From JALNYB01 sp963676235 (GTDB lineage: Archaea; Thermoplasmatota; Thermoplasmata; Methanomassiliicoccales; Methanomethylophilaceae), in contig OY781044.1 in assembly GCA_963676235.1 (NCBI GenBank), positions 558,001-622,000 on the forward strand: 64,000 nt of DNA, written 5' to 3'. A program made the position numbers and the translations under genes. The notes beneath the pieces were generated by a model that was given only the letters and a program-made list of their open reading frames with translations, made no database searches and had not been told where the DNA came from. Below are positions 18,138 through 26,665 of this stretch, piece by piece; within the stretch, counting starts at the first letter, position 1; the number at the start of each line of letters is the position of its first letter.

Positions 18138-19229
18138 ATGAAGACCATGACACCGATGGAAAGAAGCATGGCTGCCCTCAAAAATGAGAAGGTCGACAGG
18201 CTTTCTGCATATCCTATCGCATGCGGTGTCTGTAGAAAACTCATTGGAGACGGACACATCACATATCACGAGTGGGCAAACGATCCCAAACTCTTTGCTC
18301 AAGCATTCATTGAAGGACAAAAGAAGTTCGGTTTCGATTTTGCCATCGGACTTATGGACCTATCAGTTATGGCTGGAGATCTCGGAGCACATGTGAGGAT
18401 GGACGAGGAAAACACCCCGTTCGTCGATGGGCATATCATTCACAGCATGGAAGACTACGAGAAATTAACTGTACCTGACATCAAAAAAGGAAGAACAAAT
18501 GTCCTCATCGAAGGAACAAAATTAATTGCAGATAATCTCAATGGAACTTGCGTAACATCTGCATTCGTTGAAGGACCACTATTGGCACTTTCACAAACAG
18601 CTGGTGCAGAAAGACTGTTCATGGATATGTTCACCGATCCCGCTCCGGTGCACAAAGCACTCAAGGTGATGACCGAATATGACTCTCAGATCGTAAAGGC
18701 GATGGGAGAGACGAAGATCAATGGATTGTGTTGGGATTACCTGTGGGGTAATTATGCATGTCTCGGAGATTCCGAATACGGAGAATTCGAAGCAAACACC
18801 TATGCAAAAAGACTTAACAAAGAAACCATCGAGAATGGAATGGCACTCGCGATCCATAACTGTGCAGATCTTCCTCATCTCGATACTCAGATCAAGAAGT
18901 ACAAACCATCGATCTATTCTATGGCCTACTACCCATTGATCGAAGGATCCCCCAGTGCAACAGAGACCATCGAGAAAGGATACGCAGACCATTGCCTTAT
19001 CGCAGGTCAACTCGATCCTCAGTTATTCATCAGAGGAACTGAAGAGAAGATCACTGCTGTAACAAAAGATCTCTGCCATGAAGTCAAAACTGCATTATGC
19101 AAACGCGGACTGAATTCAAGCTACTGTATTGCATCTGGATGTGAAGTTCCACCTGACATAAACTGTAAGCTAGAAAACATTACAGCTGTCATGAATGCAG
19201 TCGAAAAATATGGAAGAATGGATAACTGA
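18138..19229 (+). CDS. UroD-family corrinoid methyltransferase (MtaA/MtbA/CmuA-like), set 1
   Basis: 363 aa with a uroporphyrinogen-decarboxylase-type barrel. The zinc site of methylcobamide methyltransferases appears as H240-N-C242 and C335 in SGCEVPPDI, a spacing longer by about 17 residues than in the MtaA-like protein at 55383. Such enzymes move a methyl group between a corrinoid protein and coenzyme M, or from a substrate to the corrinoid. It differs clearly from the second UroD-type gene, so it may be the substrate-side enzyme. It starts on the base after the corrinoid gene with GAGG as SD, so the two are coupled. Confidence 0.85.
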   Translation: MKTMTPMERSMAALKNEKVDRLSAYPIACGVCRKLIGDGHITYHEWANDPKLFAQAFIEGQKKFGFDFAIGLMDLSVMAGDLGAHVRMDEENTPFVDGHIIHSMEDYEKLTVPDIKKGRTNVLIEGTKLIADNLNGTCVTSAFVEGPLLALSQTAGAERLFMDMFTDPAPVHKALKVMTEYDSQIVKAMGETKINGLCWDYLWGNYACLGDSEYGEFEANTYAKRLNKETIENGMALAIHNCADLPHLDTQIKKYKPSIYSMAYYPLIEGSPSATETIEKGYADHCLIAGQLDPQLFIRGTEEKITAVTKDLCHEVKTALCKRGLNSSYCIASGCEVPPDINCKLENITAVMNAVEKYGRMDN

Positions 19230-19250
19230 ACTGAACAGCCATTTACAAAC

Positions 19251-19325
19251 TCCTCCAAATAAATAAACTCTTTACTCCTCCTAATAAATAAACTCTTTAC
19301 TCCTCCTAATAAATAAACTCTTTAT
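19251..19325. repeat. Three tandem copies of a 25-bp unit
   Basis: Copies at 19251-19275, 19276-19300 and 19301-19325. The second and third differ only in the last base, and the first differs by one base (CCAAAT for CCTAAT). The unit reads TCCTCCTAATAAATAAACTC plus TTTAC. It lies 21 bp after the methyltransferase stop and 33 bp before the next start. The pyrimidine-rich parts could serve as transcription stop or 3'-end signals, or it may be simple slippage. Confidence 0.92.
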
Positions 19326-19358
19326 AATAAAAATACAAAAATAAATTGAGATGAAAGG

Positions 19359-19673
19359 ATGAATGGACATTACGAAGCAATGAGAGCACAAGGATTTGGA
19401 TACAATACAACAGCATCTGTCAGAAAATTCGCGTGTCCCCGCTGCGGTTTTCAATTCTCACTCGTATATGCGAGAACCTTTGCATGCCAAGGATGTTCTG
19501 AATCAGTAAAAGGATGCCCTAAAATCAGATGTAATAAGTGTGATCTTGAATTCCCTATAGCAGACATGCCAGAGATACATGGAAAAGAACAGCAGAAAAC
19601 AATGGCAGACCACATATGTCAGATTGTATCAGAAAGAAATTCTGATCTTGGTATTATTTCTGCCAAGAGGTGA
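19359..19673 (+). CDS. Small Cys-rich (zinc-ribbon or Fe-S) protein of the methyltransfer module
   Basis: 104 aa with seven Cys in the centre: ACPRCGF, FACQGC, KGCPKIRC and NKCDLEF. The spacing fits one or two zinc knuckles; a 4Fe-4S cluster cannot be excluded. The rest is polar with no membrane segment. Its stop overlaps the spacer before the ATPase gene, so the two are translated together. I do not recognise the family. By context it may carry electrons or act as scaffold for activation of the corrinoid protein. Confidence 0.75.
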   Translation: MNGHYEAMRAQGFGYNTTASVRKFACPRCGFQFSLVYARTFACQGCSESVKGCPKIRCNKCDLEFPIADMPEIHGKEQQKTMADHICQIVSERNSDLGIISAKR

Positions 19674-19678
19674 AGATT

Positions 19679-21670
19679 ATGTTGCTCGGCCTTGGTTTTG
19701 ATACGGGCGGTACGTACACTGATGCTGTGATCATGAATTTAGAAACAGATCAAATACTGATGAGTTCAAAAGCGCTCACAACGCGTTACGATCTCTCGAT
19801 TGGAATAAAGAACTCCATTAAAAATTTTAACTGCGACGTTTTGAACAAAATCTCTCTCGTATCATTATCATCTACTTTGGCAACTAATTCAATCGTAGAA
19901 GGAAAAGGGTGTAGAGTGGGACTCATATGTATTGGTGAAAAATATGATAACGCCGTAAGCGTAGATGCATACGCTTGCATAAAAGGATGTCATGATTTAT
20001 CCGGAAATGAATCTGAACCGCTAGATATCGATGCCGCTGAAAAATTCTTCAATTCTATAAAAGGAAAGGTTGATGGACTTGCAATCACCGGATATTTAAG
20101 TGTAAGGAATCCAGAACATGAGATCTGCATAAAGAAATTAGCTAACCGCATTCTAAATATACCTGCAGTATGTGGACATGAACTTTCTTCCGGACTGGGT
20201 TTCAACGAACGTACAACAACGTGTATAATGAACGCTCGTCTTATCCCGATCATTAAAGACCTTATAGATTCAGTCAACAAAGTCCTTTACGACAATAATA
20301 TCAAAGCACCCCTTATGATCGTGAAGGGAGATGGATCAATAATGGACCAAAAAATGGCGAAGGAAAGACCTGTCGAGACAATATTATCTGGTCCAGCCGC
20401 AAGTATGATCGGTGCAAGAAAACTCACCGGTCAGGACAATGCGATAGTAATGGATATCGGTGGCACAACTACAGATATCGGAATATTAAGAAACGGTCGC
20501 CCAAGATTAGAAAAAGAAGGAGCATTAATAGGCGAAAAAAGAACTAAAGTCCTTGCAGCAGACATAGCAACCTCCGGAATAGGAGGAGATAGCCGTATTG
20601 TTGTCAACGGACAGAATATTCTTCTAATGCCTACAAAAGCCATCCCATTATGTGTAGCAGCCAACAAATGGCCTGATCTTAAGAGACGTCTCGAAAAGAT
20701 AGCTACAGAAAAAGTACGTCCTACTCCAGAAGCGGTCAAAGAAGAGAATATTATACAGGAAACCGAATTCTTCATAAAAATCAAGAATCCTTCATCAGAC
20801 ACACTATCGAGTATGGATCTGAAATTCCTAGATATTATCAAACATGAACCTCTGTCATTATCTGAAGCAGGAGAGAAACTGAACGTACATCCACTCGCGT
20901 TCAATGCATCTAAATTAGAAGGAATGGAACTTATTCAAAGAATAGGTCTCACTCCCACAGATCTTCTGCATGCTGAAGGAAGCTACTTAATATATGATGC
21001 AGAAGCATCAAAACTAGGTATACTCCATCAGGCAACTAAACTCAGGATAGCAACTGAGGAATTCATATTCAAGACGAAGAAAAAATTCATCGATAAACTG
21101 TGCATGGAACTCATGAAGAAGTTGATGTTCGAAGAGACTGGTTTACTTAATATGGATTGCAGCGAAAAGATACTTATTATGAAGGCCATCGAACAAACAT
21201 CTAATACAGAATTTGATTGCATGATCAAATTGAACAAACCAATTATAGGTATTGGAGCGCCTGTCGCAGCATATCTTCCAGCCGTTGCCAAAAGATTCAA
21301 TACAAAACTATACATCCCAGAATATTCCGAAGTAGGCAACGCGATAGGTGCACTTACAAGCAGTATAATAGAAAGTATAGAGGTACTCGTAAAACCTAAT
21401 CAGACTGGAAATTCTGATGACTCACCCTGTCTAGTGTTCGCAACATTTGGAAAGACTACGACCACTAGTTACGAAGAAGGTCTTGAATTGGCCAAATTCA
21501 AAGGTAAAATGTTCGTGAAAGAACTTGCTGAAAAAGCAGGTGCTGTTGACATCACAGTATCTTATGATGTCAATGAAAAAAGATATTCCACAGGTGATGA
21601 TATGAACAATGTTCTGTTGGAAACTATCGTCACTGTGACTGCTGTAGGAAAACCCAAGCAATTCTCATAA
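19679..21670 (+). CDS. Hydantoinase/oxoprolinase (HyuA)-type ASKHA ATPase
   Basis: 663 aa from the ATG at 19679, preferred over a GTG at 19670 because AGAGGTGA gives it a proper SD. The actin-like ATPase marks are near the N-terminus (GLGFDTGGTYTDAV) and at about 259 (VMDIGGTTTDIGI), with GIGGDSRI at about 316. A ~350-residue C-terminal part includes a helical linker and a last small domain. No HyuB subunit lies nearby, so hydantoin or oxoproline cleavage is unlikely. ASKHA proteins of the RACo/RamA kind reactivate corrinoid proteins, and this one sits with a corrinoid gene set, so I infer a reactivation role. It lacks its own Fe-S domain. Confidence 0.8.
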   Translation: MLLGLGFDTGGTYTDAVIMNLETDQILMSSKALTTRYDLSIGIKNSIKNFNCDVLNKISLVSLSSTLATNSIVEGKGCRVGLICIGEKYDNAVSVDAYACIKGCHDLSGNESEPLDIDAAEKFFNSIKGKVDGLAITGYLSVRNPEHEICIKKLANRILNIPAVCGHELSSGLGFNERTTTCIMNARLIPIIKDLIDSVNKVLYDNNIKAPLMIVKGDGSIMDQKMAKERPVETILSGPAASMIGARKLTGQDNAIVMDIGGTTTDIGILRNGRPRLEKEGALIGEKRTKVLAADIATSGIGGDSRIVVNGQNILLMPTKAIPLCVAANKWPDLKRRLEKIATEKVRPTPEAVKEENIIQETEFFIKIKNPSSDTLSSMDLKFLDIIKHEPLSLSEAGEKLNVHPLAFNASKLEGMELIQRIGLTPTDLLHAEGSYLIYDAEASKLGILHQATKLRIATEEFIFKTKKKFIDKLCMELMKKLMFEETGLLNMDCSEKILIMKAIEQTSNTEFDCMIKLNKPIIGIGAPVAAYLPAVAKRFNTKLYIPEYSEVGNAIGALTSSIIESIEVLVKPNQTGNSDDSPCLVFATFGKTTTTSYEEGLELAKFKGKMFVKELAEKAGAVDITVSYDVNEKRYSTGDDMNNVLLETIVTVTAVGKPKQFS

Positions 21671-21671
21671 A

Positions 21672-23576
21672 TTAATTTATAGAATAATTATCGGGCGGAA
21701 TAGTTATCTCGAACACCACGCCCTTGCCCGGAGATCCTACTTCTTCCAATGTGAATTCTGTTGCAGCCAGTATACTTCCGACCAGGAACATTCCAAACTT
21801 TCCGTTCTCTATCCTTCCCTTAACGATATCGTCTTTCGTATCTACAGGCAATCCTATTCCGTTGTCACTATAAACCAGAATCAGATTTCCGCGATCTATC
21901 CTGTACTTAACAATTATCTCGGAAACATGCCCACCATGCATGATAGAATTCGACAATAAATGATAAAATACGTTGTAAAATGTAGGATCTGCCAACACTC
22001 TCAAACCATCCGTCCTGATTTTGACGAGTTCTTTCGGTACATTAAAAATATCCATGGCACGTTCTACCACAACATATACATCCTGCCATATCGGATCTAT
22101 CATACCCACATTGTGATAATCGCGTACAAATCCTACAGCTTCATTGATATTATTAAGCTGACAATCAATTTCCAGTTCAGCTATCCCTCCCACAGAAACC
22201 ATAGCTTTCTTGATACCTTTCAAAGACCTCAATATCTCTTCAGTCACAAATTCATCGAGAGTGTTGATGTGTTCTACCGCTTCCCGCATTATAGAATTCG
22301 TTTTATTCAATTCAGATACATCATCAAATGTAACGACATAACCTGACTGGTCAGCCCCGATATCCTTCACGGACGACACTGAAATCATATAATCCTTGCC
22401 AGTGACCTGATTTCGAACAGGTGTTAGCGAAACATGCGTATTACCATCTATTATGACGGAATTCACGACTGCTTGAATCTCTTTTGATATATTATTTTGG
22501 AAAAATCTTATTCCTGGCTGATTCGAAGCATCCCCGCACCCTACCAATTTGGATGAAATGCTATTACATAGGATGATGTCAAGTTTACTGTTCAGAACTA
22601 GCATTCCTATCGGTGCACTATCGATAATATTACGAAGTTTATTTTCTGTTGCCAGAGTCTTTCCTTTAAGGATTATCTCAGCATAAATGCTAAACAATCC
22701 GTCCATTAAAAGAGTCAATTGTTTTTCATCTGTCCACGTGTAGTTACGTTTTTTGTTCGCTACACCAGCCGTTGCAACGAGTACCCCGTCATGATAGATA
22801 GGTATCATCAGCAATTTATTCAAAGGCAGATGTCCCATGGGAGTTCCCTTTTTAGGATAGTTTCTTTCAGTATTGTAATCATTGATGATCACTGTAGCTC
22901 CACGTCGTATGGGCTCTCCCCATAACCCAGTGGTATCGAGATTATACACCATCGGAACATTCTCCACCTTACAGGATTCCATGCAAGAATTAGACCATGA
23001 TAACATATTGAGTTTCCTGTTCTTCGAGTCATATGTAGCGACATATCCAATCTGACTCTCTGTAAGCCTTACACTCTCACTCAGTGCATAATCCAAAATA
23101 TCTTCGAATGACCTTCCATTGAGTTTGGCGAGACGAATTAAAGCTTTCATCCTCTCTTGATTGAGTTCGTTTTCATATTCCTGCTGTTTCCTTTCGACAC
23201 AGAATGTTATCTTCTGGGCTAATTCCATGAAAACATTCAGTTTGGTCTTATCACGACTCATGTAATAATCTATTCTTTCTTCAAAGGCCCTTATAGCGAT
23301 CTCACCATCTACTTCTTTGGAAACAATTATGTAAGGAAGTTCCACGCGGTTACGACTGAGAAATTCAAAAAGAGCCAGAGAATCTAATTTTTCATGATCG
23401 TGATCACATACTATAACGTCGATGTCCTTTGAATCCGTTACCGCTTTTAAAGCACCGTCCTGGTCATAAGTACAGACGATCTTAATATTAGGATTAAGAT
23501 TCGGGAGGAATGTCCTAGCACTCTCCAAGAACTTTTTATCGATACTTACAATCAGTACGCTGTACATAAGCTTCAA
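21672..23576 (-). CDS. Receiver-GAF-PAS-HATPase sensor protein lacking the phosphoacceptor His
   Basis: 634 aa, no membrane segment. Receiver domain 5-125 with phosphoacceptor candidate D58. GAF domain about 150-300 of the methanogen type (NLDTTGLWGEPIRRGATVI), Cys-containing around 198-202. PAS about 310-430 (IIDSAPIGMLVLNS). HATPase from about 530 with N-box N543, DNGIGLP and GKFGMFLVG. Where such kinases read LLSSITRHDIRNQL, this one has TLDEFVTEEILRSL, so Glu stands at 446 in place of His. It may sense redox or ligand and act by binding rather than by phosphotransfer. Tail to tail with the ATPase gene, 1 nt apart. Confidence 0.88.
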   Translation of the reverse strand: MKLMYSVLIVSIDKKFLESARTFLPNLNPNIKIVCTYDQDGALKAVTDSKDIDVIVCDHDHEKLDSLALFEFLSRNRVELPYIIVSKEVDGEIAIRAFEERIDYYMSRDKTKLNVFMELAQKITFCVERKQQEYENELNQERMKALIRLAKLNGRSFEDILDYALSESVRLTESQIGYVATYDSKNRKLNMLSWSNSCMESCKVENVPMVYNLDTTGLWGEPIRRGATVIINDYNTERNYPKKGTPMGHLPLNKLLMIPIYHDGVLVATAGVANKKRNYTWTDEKQLTLLMDGLFSIYAEIILKGKTLATENKLRNIIDSAPIGMLVLNSKLDIILCNSISSKLVGCGDASNQPGIRFFQNNISKEIQAVVNSVIIDGNTHVSLTPVRNQVTGKDYMISVSSVKDIGADQSGYVVTFDDVSELNKTNSIMREAVEHINTLDEFVTEEILRSLKGIKKAMVSVGGIAELEIDCQLNNINEAVGFVRDYHNVGMIDPIWQDVYVVVERAMDIFNVPKELVKIRTDGLRVLADPTFYNVFYHLLSNSIMHGGHVSEIIVKYRIDRGNLILVYSDNGIGLPVDTKDDIVKGRIENGKFGMFLVGSILAATEFTLEEVGSPGKGVVFEITIPPDNYSIN

Positions 23577-23652
23577 TGTGTTTTTGTCTTTATATTATGT
23601 ACGTTATCATTTAATTATCATCATGGCCAAAGTACCAAATCTCATGTTTAGG

Positions 23653-23673
23653 CCACCATCTTATATATGGTGG
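23653..23673. promoter_or_regulatory. Inverted repeat CCACCAT-N7-ATGGTGG flanking the uspA TATA box
   Basis: Perfect 7-bp arms at 23653-23659 and 23667-23673; the spacer contains CTTATAT, and the TATA box runs into the right arm. Predicted transcription start is near 23690, giving a 30-nt leader before the UspA ATG at 23724. Binding here would exclude TBP, so I read it as a repressor site. Confidence 0.5.
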
Positions 23674-23723
23674 TGATTCTATATTCTTGTAGACAAATGT
23701 TTTACACAATAGGAAGCAAATAC

Positions 23724-24167
23724 ATGATAGAATACAAAAAGATATTATTAGCAACGGACGGTAGCGAGAACAACCAATCCGCTGTGTATCACTGTATTGC
23801 TCTCGCCAAAGCAGTCGGTGCAGAGGTCACTGTCGTCTCTGTCGTAGAACTTACAGGACTGGTCCCAGCTCCGATCGTAACAAAAGCCGGCATCGAAAAA
23901 GCCTCTATGGAAGCAGAAAAATTAGCTACAGACATAACCAACAATACCGTTGAAAAATGCAAGAGTGCAGGCGTCAAAGCAAACAGTATGATCCTACTTG
24001 GGGTTCCAGCAACAGAAATCATTAATGCTTCTAAGGATTATGATTTAATTGTTATGGGAACACTCGGACGTACGGGATTTAATCACCTAATACTCGGAAG
24101 CGTTGCAGAACGGGTAATTAAATTCAGTAGTTGTCCCGTGTTTGTTGTTCGTAGCAACAATGAATAA
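23724..24167 (+). CDS. Universal stress protein, UspA family
   Basis: 147 aa from the ATG at 23724 (MIEYKKILLATDGSENN), with AGGAAG as SD; the longer upstream frame has no homology-like sequence. Typical Usp fold with the ATP-binding G2xG9xG(S/T) pattern: VMGTLGRTGFNHLILGSVAERVI. The N-terminal ATDGS is also typical. Usp proteins bind ATP and take part in stress responses; the precise role here is unknown. It has its own promoter and ends in a clear hairpin terminator. Confidence 0.93.
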   Translation: MIEYKKILLATDGSENNQSAVYHCIALAKAVGAEVTVVSVVELTGLVPAPIVTKAGIEKASMEAEKLATDITNNTVEKCKSAGVKANSMILLGVPATEIINASKDYDLIVMGTLGRTGFNHLILGSVAERVIKFSSCPVFVVRSNNE

Positions 24168-24173
24168 GTACTT

Positions 24174-24217
24174 AGTGAAATTGTGTTCATGCAATTTCAC
24201 TTTGATTTCTTTTTTTA
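24174..24217 (+). terminator. Hairpin plus T-run after uspA
   Basis: AGTGAAATTG (24174-24183) pairs perfectly with CAATTTCACT (24192-24201) over an 8-nt loop, followed by TTGATTTCTTTTTTT. It begins 6 nt after the stop codon. Confidence 0.75.
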
Positions 24218-24428
24218 ATATTTTAGGTCTTTTATTCTGTTTCAATATGAATTCCAAAATGAAAAAAACACCCATCAAAAATGAATAGTGCAAAACACTT
24301 TTCTCGATGTTGATTCCCACACCATATTAATGCATATGATGATAACTAATCAATAATATCATGTTAACGTTTGTTATAAGATAATATTCATATCTATTGA
24401 CTGCTTCAAAGCCTTACGAGGAAATGAT

Positions 24429-25007
24429 ATGATAACAATAAGAGATATCAGAAAAGAAGATGTGCCAGCCGCATTGGAGATATCTCTCGCTGAATTAGGC
24501 ACAGATTATCTTACAAAACAGGATTTCCTCGAAACCATACATGCAAACGACAAATTCTGCATGATAGCATTAGACGATGGGATCTTAGCAGGATTTGCGA
24601 TCTGCCAGCTATTCGGTCCAGAAAAAGTAGATGAGATGCTCAAACTCCCGAACTCTCCCGACAGAGATTCTCTATTAAAAGTAAAAAAGATCGGACTTCT
24701 GGATTCGGTCTCCGTATCACAGAAAATGAAGGGAAAAGGAGTAGGACGTAAACTCGGAGAAGCATGCTACAAAAGATTCCAGATGGAAGAATGCAATGTC
24801 ATTACTGCGATGGCCTGGGAAGATATCAATGGACATACCAATATCAAGAACATATTGGAACACGGACTTAACATGACTCCATCAATAGGGATTAAAGGAT
24901 ACTGGAACCTTTTCGTATCTTCTCCAGAAGGTCACCACTGTCCGATGTGCGGTGCACCGTGCAAATGCTATGGAAGACTCTATTCAGTAAAAATGAAAAA
25001 GTTTTGA
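24429..25007 (+). CDS. GNAT-family N-acetyltransferase with Cys-rich tail
   Basis: 192 aa. Acetyl-CoA-binding motif in VSQKMKGKGVGRKLGEACYK (about 98-117), preceded by the strand LLDSVSV. An unusual tail, HHCPMCGAPCKCYG (about 168-181), has four Cys and two His and may bind zinc; most GNATs end before this. Substrate unknown. Single gene with an AGGAAA SD; the convergent gene on the other strand ends 8 nt away. Confidence 0.85.
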   Translation: MITIRDIRKEDVPAALEISLAELGTDYLTKQDFLETIHANDKFCMIALDDGILAGFAICQLFGPEKVDEMLKLPNSPDRDSLLKVKKIGLLDSVSVSQKMKGKGVGRKLGEACYKRFQMEECNVITAMAWEDINGHTNIKNILEHGLNMTPSIGIKGYWNLFVSSPEGHHCPMCGAPCKCYGRLYSVKMKKF

Positions 25008-25015
25008 AAAAGATT

Positions 25016-25660
25016 TCAAAGATGCATATTGGTATCTACAATATTACAATACATAATAAGCATGTAGGTCTCGTATCCATTGCTTATATTCATGTACTGG
25101 TAAAGCAAATAAGTTGTACCATATGTACTGAGAACCATGTGAAATCCGATACTAAATACCTCGCTGGACATATTGATCGATATGTCTACAACATTCCTCT
25201 CACCCATTGGCGTAGAAATAGATCTGTCTGAAACATATCCTCCGTATGTCTCGCGAATTTCATCCATGTCTGACATAAACACAATAGATAATGATGTGAA
25301 AGTAGTTTCAACATCGTAAGATCCCTTGAGAACATCAATAAATTCTTCATGAGTATATGTGTTATTTACGACTCCTTCGTCGTGTTCATCTCCTGAATCT
25401 TCAACATATTTGAAATCGATAGAATACACATTAACATCTATCGCAGCCAACGTGATCTGACCACTCACCGTGACAGAATTATTGTTCATATCAACCTTAT
25501 AATATGAAATATCGTATCTCGCATAGTCACCGACCTTCATATCTGTAAGATCTTCAGGCGCATCCGTAGGAAAATAAATCGCTGCAAGACCTGCGAATAA
25601 AAGCGTAAATACAGTCACACCTGCAACTATCGCGGCTACAATCTTTGTTTCCTTGTACAT
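25016..25660 (-). CDS. Membrane-anchored extracellular protein, unknown function
   Basis: 214 aa. One N-terminal helix (about 8-29, IVAAIVAGVTVFTLLFAGLAAIY) and then a domain rich in beta-forming and Asp/Thr residues that should lie outside the cell. MKVGDYARYDISYYKVDMN resembles the opening of small secreted beta proteins found in several Thermoplasmata genomes. No motif supports a function. The gene lies downstream of terC on the same strand with a 32-nt gap. Confidence 0.7.
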   Translation of the reverse strand: MYKETKIVAAIVAGVTVFTLLFAGLAAIYFPTDAPEDLTDMKVGDYARYDISYYKVDMNNNSVTVSGQITLAAIDVNVYSIDFKYVEDSGDEHDEGVVNNTYTHEEFIDVLKGSYDVETTFTSLSIVFMSDMDEIRETYGGYVSDRSISTPMGERNVVDISINMSSEVFSIGFHMVLSTYGTTYLLYQYMNISNGYETYMLIMYCNIVDTNMHL

Positions 25661-25692
25661 ATCATAATAATGGAATGAACACCGTATATACG

Positions 25693-26625
25693 TTACTCTT
25701 TGAGATTTTTTGATTTGAAATTCTGCTTGGTCTTTAATAGAGAAAATGCGATTGTTATCAACAAAACACCAACAATAACGACCAATGATGTTACAACGTT
25801 GATTTCTATTATATCTGAAAGAAGCATCTTCATACCTACAAATGCCAAAATGACACCCAGGCCGTATTTCAAATATTCTAAAGATTCCATCGTTCCTCTG
25901 AGTGCAAAATACAATGACCTCAGACCAAGTATGGCAAAGATGTTCGATGTGTATACTATGAACATGTCAGTCGTTATTGCCAAACATGCAGGTATGGAGT
26001 CCACTGCGAACATAATGTCAGTAAGTTCGATGACGATGATGCAAAGCATCAGCGGAGTCATCCTGCGAACACCTTCTTTGAATGTGAAAAGCTTGTCACC
26101 GTCAAGTCCGGAAGATACACGTGTGTGCCTGCTAAGTATCATTGCGAATTTATTCGCCTTGTTTGGATCTTCTTTCTTTACAACCGTCTTTATCGCGGTA
26201 TAGATCAATATCGCGCCGAATATGTACATGACGAATTTGAAATTGTCCAACAACTCCGCACCCGCAAAGATAAACAATGCACGGAAAACCAATGCTCCTA
26301 TTATACCGTAAAACAACGCCTTGTGCTGATATTCATCAGGTATCCTGAAATATGCGAATATTACGATGAATATGAACAGATTATCGATACTCATCGCCTT
26401 CTCTACAGAATATGTAGCAAGGTATTCCACTGCCTTATCAGAACCCATCTCGACATAGATGAACACTGCGAACAGCAAAGAGATCGCTATCCAGAACGCT
26501 GTCATCAAAAGTGCTTTCTTGACAGAGATGTGCTTAGACTTACGATTGAATACACCAAGATCCAACGCTAAGAGCACAGCTACTACTACTCCAAAAACGG
26601 CCCACATCATGTAGCTGTCGATCAT
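25693..26625 (-). CDS. TerC-family integral membrane protein
   Basis: 310 aa with about nine membrane helices. The acidic residues of the TerC/Alx family are present: ALDLGVFNRKSKHIS, AMSIDNLFIFIVIF and DIMFAVDSIPACLAIT. Members export Mn2+ or are linked to tellurite resistance and metal homeostasis; manganese is the best-supported substrate in bacteria, so assignment here is by family. It starts 40 nt after dnaJ and may be cotranscribed with the chaperone operon. Confidence 0.93.
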   Translation of the reverse strand: MIDSYMMWAVFGVVVAVLLALDLGVFNRKSKHISVKKALLMTAFWIAISLLFAVFIYVEMGSDKAVEYLATYSVEKAMSIDNLFIFIVIFAYFRIPDEYQHKALFYGIIGALVFRALFIFAGAELLDNFKFVMYIFGAILIYTAIKTVVKKEDPNKANKFAMILSRHTRVSSGLDGDKLFTFKEGVRRMTPLMLCIIVIELTDIMFAVDSIPACLAITTDMFIVYTSNIFAILGLRSLYFALRGTMESLEYLKYGLGVILAFVGMKMLLSDIIEINVVTSLVVIVGVLLITIAFSLLKTKQNFKSKNLKE

Positions 26626-26665
26626 ACATTGTTTTTCCTTGATTAAATGTGAATTGGAAATTGTT

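Noticed and set aside
17499..19229. Pyrrolysine-containing methylamine methyltransferase
   Set aside because: Neither methyltransferase set has an in-frame TAG or a gene of the MtmB, MtbB or MttB length and type.
19251..19325. CRISPR array
   Set aside because: Units are contiguous without spacers, and no cas genes are in the window.
24087..24320. 77-aa minus-strand frame across the uspA terminator
   Set aside because: It reads through a perfect terminator hairpin and overlaps the end of uspA.
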